Assembly: GCA_013397115.1 (NCBI GenBank)
Contig: VWZW01006285.1
Coordinates: 503,795 to 567,794 of the forward strand
DNA: 64,000 bases
DNA from: Edolisoma coerulescens
Taxonomy: Eukaryota > Chordata > Aves > Passeriformes > Campephagidae
Direction of reading: 5' to 3'
Part shown: positions 53,990 to 64,000 of the stretch, piece after piece
How positions within the stretch are numbered: position 1 is the stretch's first letter
How the letters are laid out: each line of letters begins with the position of its first letter
The notes under the pieces: generated by a model
The model's database searches: none
Told to the model about the DNA's origin: nothing
The model's input: only the letters and a program-made list of their open reading frames with translations
Program-made: the position numbers and the translations under genes

Positions 53990-54390
53990 GCTGGAAATGC
54001 AGGGGATAAATCACGGAGGCAGCATGGAGAGGTGTGGGATGCTGGTCCCCCCTCTTCTCAGCCAATGCTGTATTTGCTGGAGGAATGAAAAAAATAATAA
54101 ATTTTAAAAAAATTAAAAGGGAGCAGCTATAAAATCTAGATACTAATAAAATGTTCCAGGAAGATGAATTCTTCCGATATAATGGTGATCCCTGATACTG
54201 AAATGTTCCACAAATACATTTTCATAGCCCCACTCAGTATTATTTGTAGATCTTTTTGCAACCCTTGTCAACAAATTCCTGATAAAAAGGAGACACTTTG
54301 CTGTGTGCTAAAGCTATGAATTTAAGAAGTGTCAACTGGTCCTTATTTATGGCGCAATCTTTGGCTTTCTCATTTTACTGATGTGGTTTG
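53990..54390. other. AT-rich block
   Basis: Contains a low-complexity AATAATAAATTTTAAAAAAA near 54092, ACTAATAAAATG, GATATAATGG and CAGTATTATTTG. Candidate non-coding element. Confidence 0.42.
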
Positions 54391-56069
54391 GAGCAGACTT
54401 TCTTCCTCACTCACACGCTCTCCCTCCTCGCTCCCCACTCCGGGACATTAATCCTGCAGCTGTCTCGGGCAGAGCGCTGACTTTCTCAAGGTGCACAGAA
54501 GTTGTGCTCTGCAGACAAATCTCTCCAAGTAGGAAAATCCATCAAGGGGAGGGGGAAAGCACCACCTTGGCAAGCACTGGAACTCTGCCGGTGCCGTGGG
54601 CAATGCCGGAGTTTGCTCAAGCGGCGTCTCCCCGGGCAGGATGATGCTGGCTGGGGCGACCTGGGGACACGGGGCGAGGAAAAGGCTGCTAAACAGAGAC
54701 TAATCCCTGGGGAATGGGATGGAGGGAGCGGGAAGGGGGAAGCAGGGAGGGGAGAGCCGGGGGCTCCTTCCCCGTGTGAGCCCAGGGCTGTGTGCTCAGT
54801 GCTGCTCCCTGCGCCTTCCCTTCTGTGCCCAGGCTGGAATGGGTGAAACGGCTCAAAATCCTGCCTGGGAATGTGGGTGCTGCCCATGGGTGCTCTGGAG
54901 TGGCAGGGGAAGAAAGGAATGGGTTAGGGGGAGGCAAAAACCCCACGTGAGCAAGGCGGGAAGCAGTGGCTGCCCTGGAATTCAGTGGAGAGGAGCAGGG
55001 TAAGGGCCTTCCTAGGGGAAACTGATCTCCAACAGCACAGGGCAGAGGGTGAAGTCATCACATAAACTCATTCTTTGCTGAGTTTGCCCAGAAGTTTCCA
55101 GCTCAGAGCTGGGTTTGGTGCCCAGCTGACCAGCAAACACTGGTTTGTCTCGGGAGAGCCACCTCTCCTGGCAGGAACTCACGCTGGGAGCCCACATTTC
55201 CTGTAGAAGTTCCAGCTGAGGGTGGGTTTTGGTTCCTCCGGTGAGGCTGGAGGGTTGAGCAGTGGTCCTGGCACTCCTGGCTCACCCTCCCACCAGAGCT
55301 GCATCCAGAGCTAATAAAGGAGCCTCTGCAAAGCCGGGGGTTCTGGGAAAATCCTTTCCGGTACAAATCCAGGACAAATCAGCAACAGATCGCTCCGAGT
55401 CAGCGCTCAGAGGGGTGGTGACAGTGGTGACTAAATAATGGCCAGTGGCAGTTCTGCTTTGAGTTTGCCTCAGAAGGGAGGAGAGGCCATGGGGAGCGGG
55501 GCGAAGGTCTGGATCTCCGTCCCACAGCCTGGGGAGGGGGTCCTGCCACCCCCAGCAGTCCCTGTGCTGGCTCCAGCTGGGGCACAGCCCTGTGCCAGTG
55601 CCCCTGACTGTGCCCAAGGCTCTGCCTCTCCCTGCCCCAGCTGCAGAGCTAAAGGCAGGAGCCACTTGTGGAGATCAGCTCAGGGTGCCCAAGGAATGAA
55701 CCTGGCTCAGGGAGGAATGTCCTGCATGGAAACTTGAGACAAAAAGATCCCTTTTGAGTTGCTGGGTCACAAACAGCTGCTCTTTCATGCACCTCTCGCT
55801 CTTCCCCAGAAGGGGACCGGTCTTGTGCTGGTCTCTGGGCTGGAGATCCCTGCTCACACTCCCTATGCCTGCCCAAGGAGGCTCCGAGCATCCCGGGGCA
55901 CGAGGAGCTGGGGCACTGCTTGCTCTGCTCCCCACTTGCTCTGCAGCCACAGCCGTGGGCCTCCCACTGCCACAGATGAACTGGGGCACTGGGATTCCCT
56001 GGGACAAAGGAGCAGTGAGCGTGGCCTGGCTCCTCCCGTGCTCGCAGAGATGCTGGGGCTCCTGGGGGA
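54391..56069. other. GC-rich spacer
   Basis: No gene or transposon is recognised. A purine/G-rich tract at about 54715-54765 meets the G-quadruplex rule. Confidence 0.42.
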
Positions 56070-56420
56070 CAATTAGCTCCCGGCTTGCAGATCCTGCTTT
56101 AACTATGGCACATGTTCATAATTTAAGTTCTTTACAGCGGTGCTTGGTTAAGGCCGGAGCCTGCTCCCCGCTGCCCGTCCCTTTTGTTTGGGTGATTTAC
56201 TGTTCCTCTGTGCCCCTCTGCCCACCGAAATTCATAACAGCTCTCGCACAGCAATCGAGAGCTCGTAATTATAGCTGTGTCTGGTAGTGCCATTGGAGCT
56301 AAAGGGCCTGCTGGCACTTTCTTTTAACAGGAATCCAGCTCCCAGCTGGAATGAAATTTGCCCTGCTGATGGGGGTTTTTTATTGGTTTGTTTGAGCCCT
56401 TATTAAAAAAATACCCCAGT
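56070..56420. other. AT-rich block
   Basis: Includes TTCATAATTTAAG, GAAATTCATAACAGC, CTCGTAATTATAGC and CTTATTAAAAAAATACC. Candidate non-coding element. Confidence 0.38.
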
Positions 56421-57829
56421 TTTTGGCAGCGGTGGTTCGGTGCTCAGCACCTTCCCGTCTGCTGCGCTCAGACTCGAGGCTTTCAAAGGAGCCTTGGGAG
56501 TTGGGTTCGGCAGCGCCCAAGTGCTTCACCCCAGCCAGGAAGCCTTGCCCTGGGGCTGGGGCTGCCTGGGACAGTGACACCGTTTGTTTGGGCTTTATAA
56601 GGGAGTTTATTTTTAATTATTCAAAGTCGCCCCAGCAAATGTGCAAGAAATCAGGTATAACCCAATAAAAGCCGCGCCGGTGAGGTGCTGGTGATCGCCA
56701 GCCCTCGCCATCCACTGAGGCTTTGTTTTGCCTTCAGCTCCGTTTGTGTTTCTGAAAAGGAGGAGGGAGTTCACTGTCCTGCAGTGAAATGTCACGCTGG
56801 GGTGGCAGAGGTGTGGGGCACCCGCCTCCCCCGGCAGCAGGGGTGGGGTCACAAGGACACTCGCCCCTGGGAAGGGATTATCCTCTGCCCTCAGCAGCTC
56901 CTGCAAGGGGTCCCTTAAACGCCAGGAGAGCTCAAACACGTGGTGGGTTTGGGGTTTTATTCCTGCCTCGCCTCTCTGAGTGTGTGGGGTGCCATGGAAG
57001 GGACCTGTGTGGGGCACAGGCGTCCCACAGGGACGCTCCTGGCTTTGGGAAGGAGAGGGATATCTCCGGGGTGTTGAGCCCTGTGCTCCTGTCTCCTTCC
57101 AGTCCCACATGTCCCTGCTCAGACACTCACTGGGAACCAGAGGGTCCCCATGCCCGAATTCCAGCCCCTCTGTGCTGCCTCCAGCCGGTGCTTGCAGGAT
57201 CCTTGCCCCAGGCACCCCCTGTTCGAGCCCGGAGGGTTTAACTGCCCTGAGCCAGGGGACGTGGAGAATCCAGTTACAGGGAATGACATGGAACCGTGAG
57301 ACAGCTTCCAAAAATAGCGAGCAGGACTGAAATAGTGGGTCATGAATCTGAGAGGCAGAGAGCAGGGCCAGCCTCGCAGCAGGGACACATTTCTGCTGTG
57401 CCGGCGCAGGGGGCTCGGAGCGCACGGACGGGCTGCGGCTCCACTCACGGTCCCCACCGGGTCTCCAGGTGTAAATTCCCACCAAGGAACTGGCTGAAAG
57501 GACAAACACGTCACTTGATCCCTGCACAGCACAGTCATGGGGGGGATCACACAGGGGGATCACTTCACCAGGTCCAGAGAATGTTCCTGGGAGCAGGCAC
57601 TCTGCAGGGAGGCGGCAGCTCCGGGATTGCCCCTTCCCTGCTCCTGCACCACGGAGTCCTGCAGCCTTTCCTGGTGCCGTGAGGGGCAGGGGAGGGCTCC
57701 TTGTGCAGGCACAGTTTCCTCATCAGCCCAGTTTGAGGAGAGTTAGTCCTAGATCATGCCCCAGGATGCTGCAGACACGTCACTGACAGCGGTGTTGGGA
57801 CAGGGCCTTCTATCCACGCTGCCAGAGGG
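56421..57829. other. GC-rich spacer with longest open frame
   Basis: The minus frame at 56613-57563 (316 codons) is the longest without N in the window. It shows no domain, signal peptide, repeat or splice context and is overlapped by several opposite-strand frames, so it is not called. A short AT-rich patch lies at 56580-56700. Confidence 0.4.
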
Positions 57830-58440
57830 GTCCTTTAGCCAAAACGCTTTGTGTTTAAGAACTTGATCCTGTGCTGTTTTCTCAGCTTGTTTGTATACGC
57901 TGAGGAAGGCAGAGACCAATAGTTCTGTGAATTCCTCCTTGGACCGGGAATGCTGGGTCTTTGTTAGTTCTTGCAGTCGAAGACAATTGCAATGTGTTAA
58001 CCAGGGACTACAGCGAGTATTTATTTACCTCTAAAGGGTTTTATTGCTTCCACACACACACATTCTTTGCTGATTTGAACATCCTGAAAGCCCAGCTATG
58101 TGTGTGCCAGTGCTCTGCAAACTCCGGGGCCGGTTCTTGCAGGGTTTTCCTCACAGGGTCAGCTCACAAAAAGAAGGTCATTCAAAAGACAAGTGATGTT
58201 TAGAAACTGATAACCACGGGTCCTGCTGAAAGGGATTTGATTTCCCCATCTAAAAGGAGATCTTTGATTAGTGACTGATGGGGCAACTTCAAAAGCTCTC
58301 GGGGTCTGGCTGAGATAAGCATTCAAACCTGGGATGCTCCTTCCCAAAGCCTCTTTGATCTGGAATTAGAGCTAGAAACCTTGCAGGCTTTATTGTGCGA
58401 TTTCCAGTGGTTTTAATGATGTACCAGGCACAATAGGATC
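57830..58440. other. AT-rich stretch
   Basis: Moderately AT-rich, with GAGTATTTATTTACC, GTTTTATTGC and a short (CA)n. A TTCTTGCAG followed by 80 open plus-strand codons at 57961-58203 resembles an acceptor plus exon but has low-GC codons and no donor or polyadenylation site. Not called. Confidence 0.3.
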
Positions 58441-59099
58441 CACCTGGATTTCCCTCTCCAGCAGGCAAGGGTTTTAGCTGAGGCTTTCTGAGGGTGTGGA
58501 GGACTCCAGCTCCTCACAGCACGATGAAGCCCATTCTGGAGTTGGAGGGGCAGTAAATCCACTGAACTCCCTCTTTTTTGGGGTGAGTGGCACCGAGCAG
58601 GGCTCTGACCCTCGTGGCTCCTGCGCGAGGTTTGCTCCCAGTCACAGCAGTGGCACAGAGGGACTTCCACGTGCTGGGTCAGCCTGAACCACAGCCTTTG
58701 CTGCTGGTCAGAGGCACTGGGTGTTACTGGGGCCCCACCAGTTTGCCAGGTCTGGAAAGGGACCCCCTCTCCTGGCTCCCCATCCAGGCGTTTCCTTGGG
58801 GTCTGTTCCCACGGGCTGAGAGCCGAGAGCGTTCCCAGCCTGCCGAGGCAGACACCGAGGGGCACTGCCAGCCCCCTCCTGGCGTTCGAGCACAGAACGT
58901 GTCACACCTGCAAGTAATTAGAATGAATTTTTACTCATTCATAGCTAATTGCACAATTACTCTCCTATGAAAGCTTCAGCTCTCAAAAGACACTTCAACA
59001 CACGAAATGAGTTTCTCCGAATCTGGCTCGAAGAATCGCATGAAAGCTTAGGCTGGAAAGCGTTAGGCTGGATCCTAAACATCCTTTTCTGTTCAGATT
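58441..59099. other. Spacer with AT-rich right end
   Basis: GC-rich to about 58900, then an AT-rich island (GTAATTAGAATGAATTTTTA, CTAATTGCACAATTACTC) to about 59100 that is a candidate non-coding element. Confidence 0.38.
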
Positions 59100-59450
59100 G
59101 AGTCATCGCTTCCCGGCACAGCTCAAAACGCCGGCAGGGAGGGTTCCCACAGTGACCCCCACGGGGGAGGGGCGACTGTGTCCCCAGGACCCGCTGTCCC
59201 CGGTGTGTGACACCCGCGGCTCTGCCAGACGGGCAGCAGGAGCTCTCCCTGCGCTCCCTGCCCCGGGTGAGGGACCAGCCGAGCTGCCAGGACCCATCCC
59301 CTGCTGCGGGCGGTGTCCCCGTGCCCCGGGCTCGGATGGGGCCCTGGTGGGAGCCCCGGTGGGCGCCCGAGCCGCGTGTGCCTGCAAACCTCCCCGACCC
59401 ACTTCGCCGAGGCGCCTGACGCGGCGTCGAGATCTCCTGCGCGCTTGCAA
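59100..59450. promoter_or_regulatory. CpG-island-like stretch
   Basis: About 30 CpG steps in 350 bases, including TTCGCCGAGGCGCC and GACGCGGCGTCGAG. It sits directly between two AT-rich blocks, as the island at 10590-11110 sits beside one. No exon is recognised. Confidence 0.5.
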
Positions 59451-59720
59451 ATGATGTTTACTATTTAATAAGATGTGATGAGACTGTTCTGATACTTCAA
59501 AGGCAGCTGACAGTTTTGTTAGAAATAATCAAGGAACTTTTGGACAATTACGGTGAAGGCTTTGACAGCGAGAAAACGCACAAACCTTGTAACTGTAACC
59601 AGCACCAAAGTCAGAGACTCTTCCCTGGAAACAACTTGAATATTCATTTTATCCATTAGGCGTCACTTTTTTATTTATTTATTTTCATTCCATGCTTTTT
59701 ATGTCACTTTGCTCCCTTCA
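59440..59720. other. Strong AT-rich block, candidate conserved non-coding element
   Basis: Contains GATGTTTACTATTTAATAAG (forkhead-like), GCTGACAG (TGACAG core), TAGAAATAATCAAGG, CAATTACGG and CATTTTATCCATTAGG. Candidate enhancer. Confidence 0.48.
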
Positions 59721-60790
59721 TGCCCGGGAGAGCTCTTTTCTTGTTACAAGACGTGAATCTTCCCACCTTCTTGAACCTCCTCGTCTCCGAGCAGGCGAAG
59801 GCTTTCGGAGCTCTGCTGTCTCCCTGTCTGGCTGCTGCTGCTCCAGCACATCCCTGCTCCAGTGGGGACTGGGGGGGATGCACTGAGGTCCCCATTTTGC
59901 AGATTTTTAAGGGACCAAGACTTCTGCAACGTCCCCCATAGCCAGGGCAGCCAGGCCATGGGCTGAGGCAGGTCAACAGAAAAAATCCTGAGTGAATTCT
60001 GAGGGATGGGGCTGGACCTGGGAAATAAAAAATGTCAGAAATTCAGCCAGGGTTGGTAAAACTGAAATATCCCTTGAAAGCATCCGACAGAGCAGGTGAA
60101 TAGGAATGAAAAGCAGCTGAGCTCTTCCTCTGGGTCATCCGAGATGCTGATTTCCCCTAATATTGATTGATGCTCAGCCTATAGACACGTTGTCAAGCAG
60201 CCACACAGGGCTGTTCTCCAGCTGATGTGCAGGGGGAGCATTTCATTTAATCACAAACCTTCCATCACTCAAGCCAGCAAGAAGGAAATTTGATAACATG
60301 GATGTAAAACGAAAGCCTCTGATTTAATAAGACTTTTGGGTGGAATTAGCGGGGACACGCAGTGGCACCAACGTGCCCGGGTGAGAATTACAGGGATGAC
60401 AAAGCTCCAGCAGCAGAACCAGCACCTCGTTATCCCATTAGCAAAGCTGGGAAGGCAAAATTGGGATGGGAGAGAACTTTTGGGTGGTGTTAGATCAGCC
60501 CTGAGTGCGCCCTGAGGCGGATGGACACGAGGAGGGGATGCCCTGGGGCGTCCCTGCCTCTTCCTGGGGGTCAAGCCCCACCTCCGGGTGCACCCCAAGC
60601 TGGGGTGGGGGGGGGGGTTTGGGGTGCTCTGTGCTCTGTGGAGTCCTTGGTTTTGCCAGCCCAAGTCCATTTTCCATTTCCATCCCCATCACACCCTGCA
60701 CCCTGTTGAGCTGGGCCCCTCCAGCCCCTCTGGCCACCCTTGACCCCCCTCTGTAGCTGCTGCAGCCCCACGCTCCTCACCACAGCCCCA
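59721..60790. other. Spacer with weak AT-rich islands
   Basis: Weak islands lie at about 60040-60330 (CCTAATATTGATTGATG, TCATTTAATCAC). A G(12) run lies near 60609. No gene is recognised. Confidence 0.4.
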
Positions 60791-61130
60791 GTAGTCGCTG
60801 GGAGCAGTAATTGGCCAAAGATTAGTGTGTGTAATTGAATGGCAGAGGCTTTGCGTACCAAACAGGGGCTTGTCTTTGTCAAAAAGTCTTTACAAAGTAT
60901 CCGGCGCTGGGTGTCAGGGAGGACAAGTTTTTTAATCATGTTAAAATGATTTATTTAAACGTCAAGCCATGTCACCTCACTTCCTTTCATTTTTCAAACT
61001 GTTTGTGTTTTTTCTGGATGATAAATTTATCTTCAGACAGCCTCAATATGACTAATTAACTTTGAAATATAAGAACCAGATGTGTGAGCTGGAGAGCTTT
61101 CTGAACTCATGCCAGGCATTTTTTTCCTCT
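60790..61130. other. AT-rich block
   Basis: Contains GCAGTAATTGGCC, GTGTAATTGAATGG, TTTTTAATCATG, ATGATTTATTTAAAC and GACTAATTAAC. Candidate non-coding element. Confidence 0.42.
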
Positions 61131-62400
61131 CTCCTCTTTCCCTCTCCTCTCCCTTTCCCTGCACCAAAATTGCTTTGCAGACACTCAGGGCACATGGAAA
61201 ACCCCAGTCAGAGGGATGGACAGGCCCTCTCCCTGCTCCTGCCCCAGCCCAGGTGATGTTTGCTGCCCGGGACGGTCCTGCCCTGGCCAGAGAGGGGCAG
61301 GACATCCCTGCTGGGGTGACACTGGACGTGGGAATCAAGCTGCCTCTGCTCCCCTGCCACATGAAAGGAAACCAAGGCTGGATGTGACACAAAGTGATTT
61401 CTTTGAAGGAAAACCCTGCCGTGTGAAGTGGGTTTTCCCCTTCTCCTCTTTTCATGCAACAATCGCTCGGAGCCACTCGAAGAGGGAAACATTTCTGTAC
61501 CAATTAATTAAGCAAAGCCTCCCGGCTTCGTTTCCCTCTCCGTAACGCGCGTTCTCATCCCTGCTGCAGGAATCCTCCTGAAAGCAGCCCCAAACCCACA
61601 GCCCCGGCCCACGGTGCCAGAGCAGCCCCTGGTCCCTGGGAGAGGACGGAGAGGGGACAAGGACTCGGTGGGACCGTGCTGCGGGGACGGGAAACAACGC
61701 CCCGGCCCCTCTGTGCCCCGGGCTGAGCAAACACTCATCGGCCACGGAGCGGGAGGAGGGCGACGGCAGCGGGGCCTGGATGGATCCCATCCCACACCAG
61801 GGCCTGTCCCACCCCGGCAGCAGTGGACAAACACCAGTGGAACAACGGGAAAGGTGCAAAGGGTGCAGTGGGAATGAGCACCGGGATGAGCTCTGCACCA
61901 GGGAGAGGAGGGCCCAGCTCTGCCCAGCTCTGCCCAGCTCTGCCCAGCTCAGGAAGGGAAATGAGTTTTGCTGGTCATGAGAAAAGCCTTCCCTGTTCTG
62001 GGGCAGTGCCAAAGGGCTCTTCAAGCAGAGCAAAGTGTGAGACCCACGGGACACGTCGGAGAGGTGCAGGGAAAACACCGGGATGGGCGGGAATGTCTGA
62101 GCAGCTCTGCCCAGCACGGGGAGCCTGCAGAAGGCTCTGCTGGGAGCCCTCTGGGCTGAGATCAACCCCAGCATCTCCAGGGGAGGGAGGGTGACAGGAC
62201 AGGACCTTTACCGCCCCTTTTTGTGGCTCTGGTGTTTGGAGAGGCCCACGGGGAGCCACAGCAGGGCTGTGCCCGGCGCAGCCCCCGTGACCCCGCTGGG
62301 GCACAGCACCACGATCCTGCCCCACGCCAGGTCCCCGTGCCAGGTCCCCACACCAGGTCCCCACGTCACTGGGGAGCGACGCCGCCTGCCAAGCAAACAT
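61131..62400. other. GC-rich spacer
   Basis: No gene is recognised. It is CpG-enriched at about 61540-61780. A 10-base repeat (61913-61950) and a 14-base GGTCCCC repeat (about 62328-62363) lie here. Confidence 0.42.
61913..61950. repeat. 10-base tandem repeat, about four copies
   Basis: TGCCCAGCTC is repeated about four times without change. Confidence 0.92.
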
Positions 62401-62640
62401 CAACAAACGTCTTTTCAGCCAAAACAGATTTTTCAAACAAAGTGTAAATATTCATGAAAAAATGTTGGTTTCGGTGGAGATTTTCCTGATCTTCTTGGAA
62501 CTGGTAATCAAAATAATGTTTTTTAAATTGCAGGGTTTTTTTTTTTTAAAGAACTTCTTTTTAAGTTTTCATTTCAACAACTCTAAATTTATTCCATGAA
62601 AAAACTTCAGTTAAAATTATTGGGTCGGGGTGGTGAAGGA
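62400..62640. other. AT-rich stretch, possible old repeat
   Basis: Alternating A- and T-runs (AAAATGTTGGTTTCGG, TAATCAAAATAATG, T(14), TTTTCATTTCAACAAC) resemble the stretch at 25985. It may be an old unclassified interspersed repeat or a non-coding element. Confidence 0.28.
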
Positions 62641-63270
62641 GATGACTGCTCTTCCAGCACGTGGCCTTCCAGGAGCTGCTCCCACCTCATCCGCAGAGCC
62701 CGCGGGCTGGGAGGTCACTTCTGTTGCCTGCAGCTCCCCAGGGCTGGCTGGGCAGAGCGTGTCCGTGTGTCTGGCAGCACCATCCCCGCTCCGTCTGTCC
62801 GGGCACAGCGCTGGGAGCGGGGGCTGTGCCGGCCGAGCGTTCCCGGGGCTCACCGGCTCAATCCCACCCGGGTTTGCACACCCAGGAGACTCCGGGCAGC
62901 ACCAGGGCCGTGCCTCACATCCCTGTCCGAGGAGGGGCTGGAGGGGTACCCCAGAAGGACACACCCCAGAGGGACACACCCCAGAGGGACAACCCCAGAA
63001 GGACAACCCTAGAAGGACACACAAGGCCGGAGCAGCCATTCCCGCAAGCAAACTGCCAATGCCACAAGGAAAAACACCTGGAAAAAGGACACTGCCTGGT
63101 GCGAGGCAGCCCAGGGATGTCCCCTCTGGGCTTCCTCCAGCCACACGAGACACTGGAGGCTCTCCGAGGGCTCTCAGGGCTGGAGAGGGGCGGGGAGGGG
63201 GTGCTGGTGGCAGGTCCCCGCTCCCCTGGACGGAGCTGCCGCTCAGCCAGCCGGACACCGTGAGAGGGTC
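62641..63270. other. GC-rich spacer with tandem repeat
   Basis: No gene is recognised. Frames of about 240 codons lie on both strands over the same DNA, which argues that neither is real. A G-rich run lies at 63183-63213. Confidence 0.42.
62949..63022. repeat. 14/15-base tandem repeat, five copies
   Basis: Units CCCCAGAGGGACACA or CCCCAGAAGGACAA start at 62949, 62964, 62979, 62993 and 63007. Confidence 0.92.
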
Positions 63271-63459
63271 TGGCCTCATTAGGGCGATCATGGAGCATTT
63301 CAAACGCCGCAGCATTAAAACCGAGCTGAACTTTCCCCTCCCCACGCCTCACCCCTGCCCTAAATATCCATAACAAGCTGCGGAAGGCAGCCGGGAGCGC
63401 CGGGGCCGTCAGCGGATGTTGACGGCCTTGATGTCTTGGCGGGCAGGATCCAGCAGCAT

Positions 63460-63960
63460 CTCCCACTGTATGGCGCTAGATATTTAATAAAGTAAAACCC
63501 CCAGGATCAAGCAGCCTGCAATCCCTCCCAGCTCCTTTCTTCTGCCTTGCTCGAGCTCTTTCAAGCCTGCCTCCCGTCTCTCTCCAGAAAATCCTTTCAT
63601 GCCTCCCTCACCAGACTGACATTTTGACAAGTTGCCACGAGTGACATCTGATTTGTACAAATTTCAAGACTAATAAATCTACCTGTCAAAGCGGAAACTT
63701 TAAAAGGAGCTAAGCCCAGCGGGTATAGTTTAACAGAACTCAAGTTGATGAAACTGTAGGATGGAGAAATTATATCTGTCACAATCCACCCACATTAGTT
63801 CTGTAGAGATGTTGGCAACTGAAACAAACGTCTTTCACAGCCTTGAAAAAAAAGGGGGGAAAAAAATAAAAGGAGACTGTTAATACTGTGAGTAACAAGT
63901 AACAGTTCTATTTGTAAACTAGCAAATTTATTTATTTAATTTTTAATTTGCCTGTAGACA
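63460..63960. other. Strong AT-rich block at window end
   Basis: Contains GATATTTAATAAAG, TTGACAAGTTG, GACTAATAAATC, CTACCTGTCAAAG (CTGTCA core), GAAATTATATCTGTCAC (second CTGTCA), TTTATTTATTTAATTTTTAA and others. Candidate conserved non-coding element. It may continue beyond the window. Confidence 0.48.
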
Positions 63961-64000
63961 CGCGAGGAAGGGAGCGACCCTCCCCTACCCCACACCCCCG

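Noticed and set aside
56613..57563. 316-codon minus-strand open frame, the longest without N
   Set aside because: No domain, repeat, signal peptide or splice context. Opposite-strand frames overlap it, and the amino-acid make-up matches the GC-rich spacer.
57961..58203. Acceptor-like TTCTTGCAG followed by 80 open plus codons
   Set aside because: Low-GC codons, weak pyrimidine tract, no downstream donor or AATAAA.
62617..63373. Frames of about 240 codons on both strands
   Set aside because: Mutually overlapping on opposite strands and extended by a tandem repeat, so neither is likely to be coding.

Overview
The window looks like nuclear DNA from a bird, most likely a songbird or close relative. 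Three things support this. It has five short, truncated CR1-type LINE tails and no recognisable Alu, L1 or other mammalian repeat. It is otherwise poor in repeats. Its base composition alternates sharply between GC-rich spacer and short AT-rich islands. Four single N positions and two runs of N mark it as a draft assembly. No bacterial or viral gene organisation was seen.

No complete protein-coding gene is supported. The open frames read through GC-rich, stop-poor spacer, overlap on both strands, are rich in Pro, Gly, Ser, Ala and Arg, and show no family motif. Two minus-strand segments do look like single exons of unidentified genes. One is a 63-base internal exon at 44472-44534 with good splice sites. 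The other is a possible terminal exon at 19912-20079 with a strong acceptor and an AATAAA about 100 bases past the stop. A plus-strand segment at 48122-48288 is weaker. Candidate TATA-type promoters lie at 14130, 24491 and 33927, and CpG-island-like stretches at about 8800-9190, 10590-11110, 48880-49150 and 59100-59450.

The dominant content is a series of about 40 AT-rich blocks of 150-800 bases. They are dense in homeodomain-like (TAATTA, GATTAATTG), POU-like (ATGCAAAG, ATGCTAAT) and MEIS/TGIF-like (TGACAG/CTGTCA) cores. In vertebrates this pattern is typical of conserved non-coding elements in the regulatory landscape of a developmental transcription factor, either a gene desert or the introns of a bystander gene. 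Conservation itself cannot be seen from one sequence, so this reading is an inference. The strongest blocks are about 3285-3770, 7290-8115, 11110-11510, 18220-18480, 19510-19910, 23850-24130, 24900-25060, 28800-29150, 30590-30930, 33410-33630, 35500-36180, 39410-39660, 39930-40400, 43110-43480, 45340-45600, 46785-47610, 50820-51140, 52480-52770, 59440-59720 and 63600-63960.

Layout: 1-12 kb holds several AT-rich blocks, one CR1 tail and the strongest CpG island (10.6-11.1 kb) next to a strong AT-rich block. A 70-base tandem repeat runs into the first gap (12148-12366). 13-18 kb holds one CR1 tail, a TATA/short-ORF candidate and a 22-base minisatellite. 18-25 kb holds a CCAT microsatellite, strong blocks, the terminal-exon candidate and a TATA/donor candidate. 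25-34 kb is a chain of blocks that includes a 19-base-pair inverted repeat (30661-30707) and a 16-base palindrome (33509-33524). 34-38 kb holds two minisatellites around a large block, plus a CR1 tail. 39-48 kb holds strong blocks, the second gap (40707-41033), a minisatellite and the 63-base exon. 48-64 kb is mostly GC-rich spacer with strong blocks at 51, 52.6, 54, 59.5 and 63.7 kb and one more CR1 tail.
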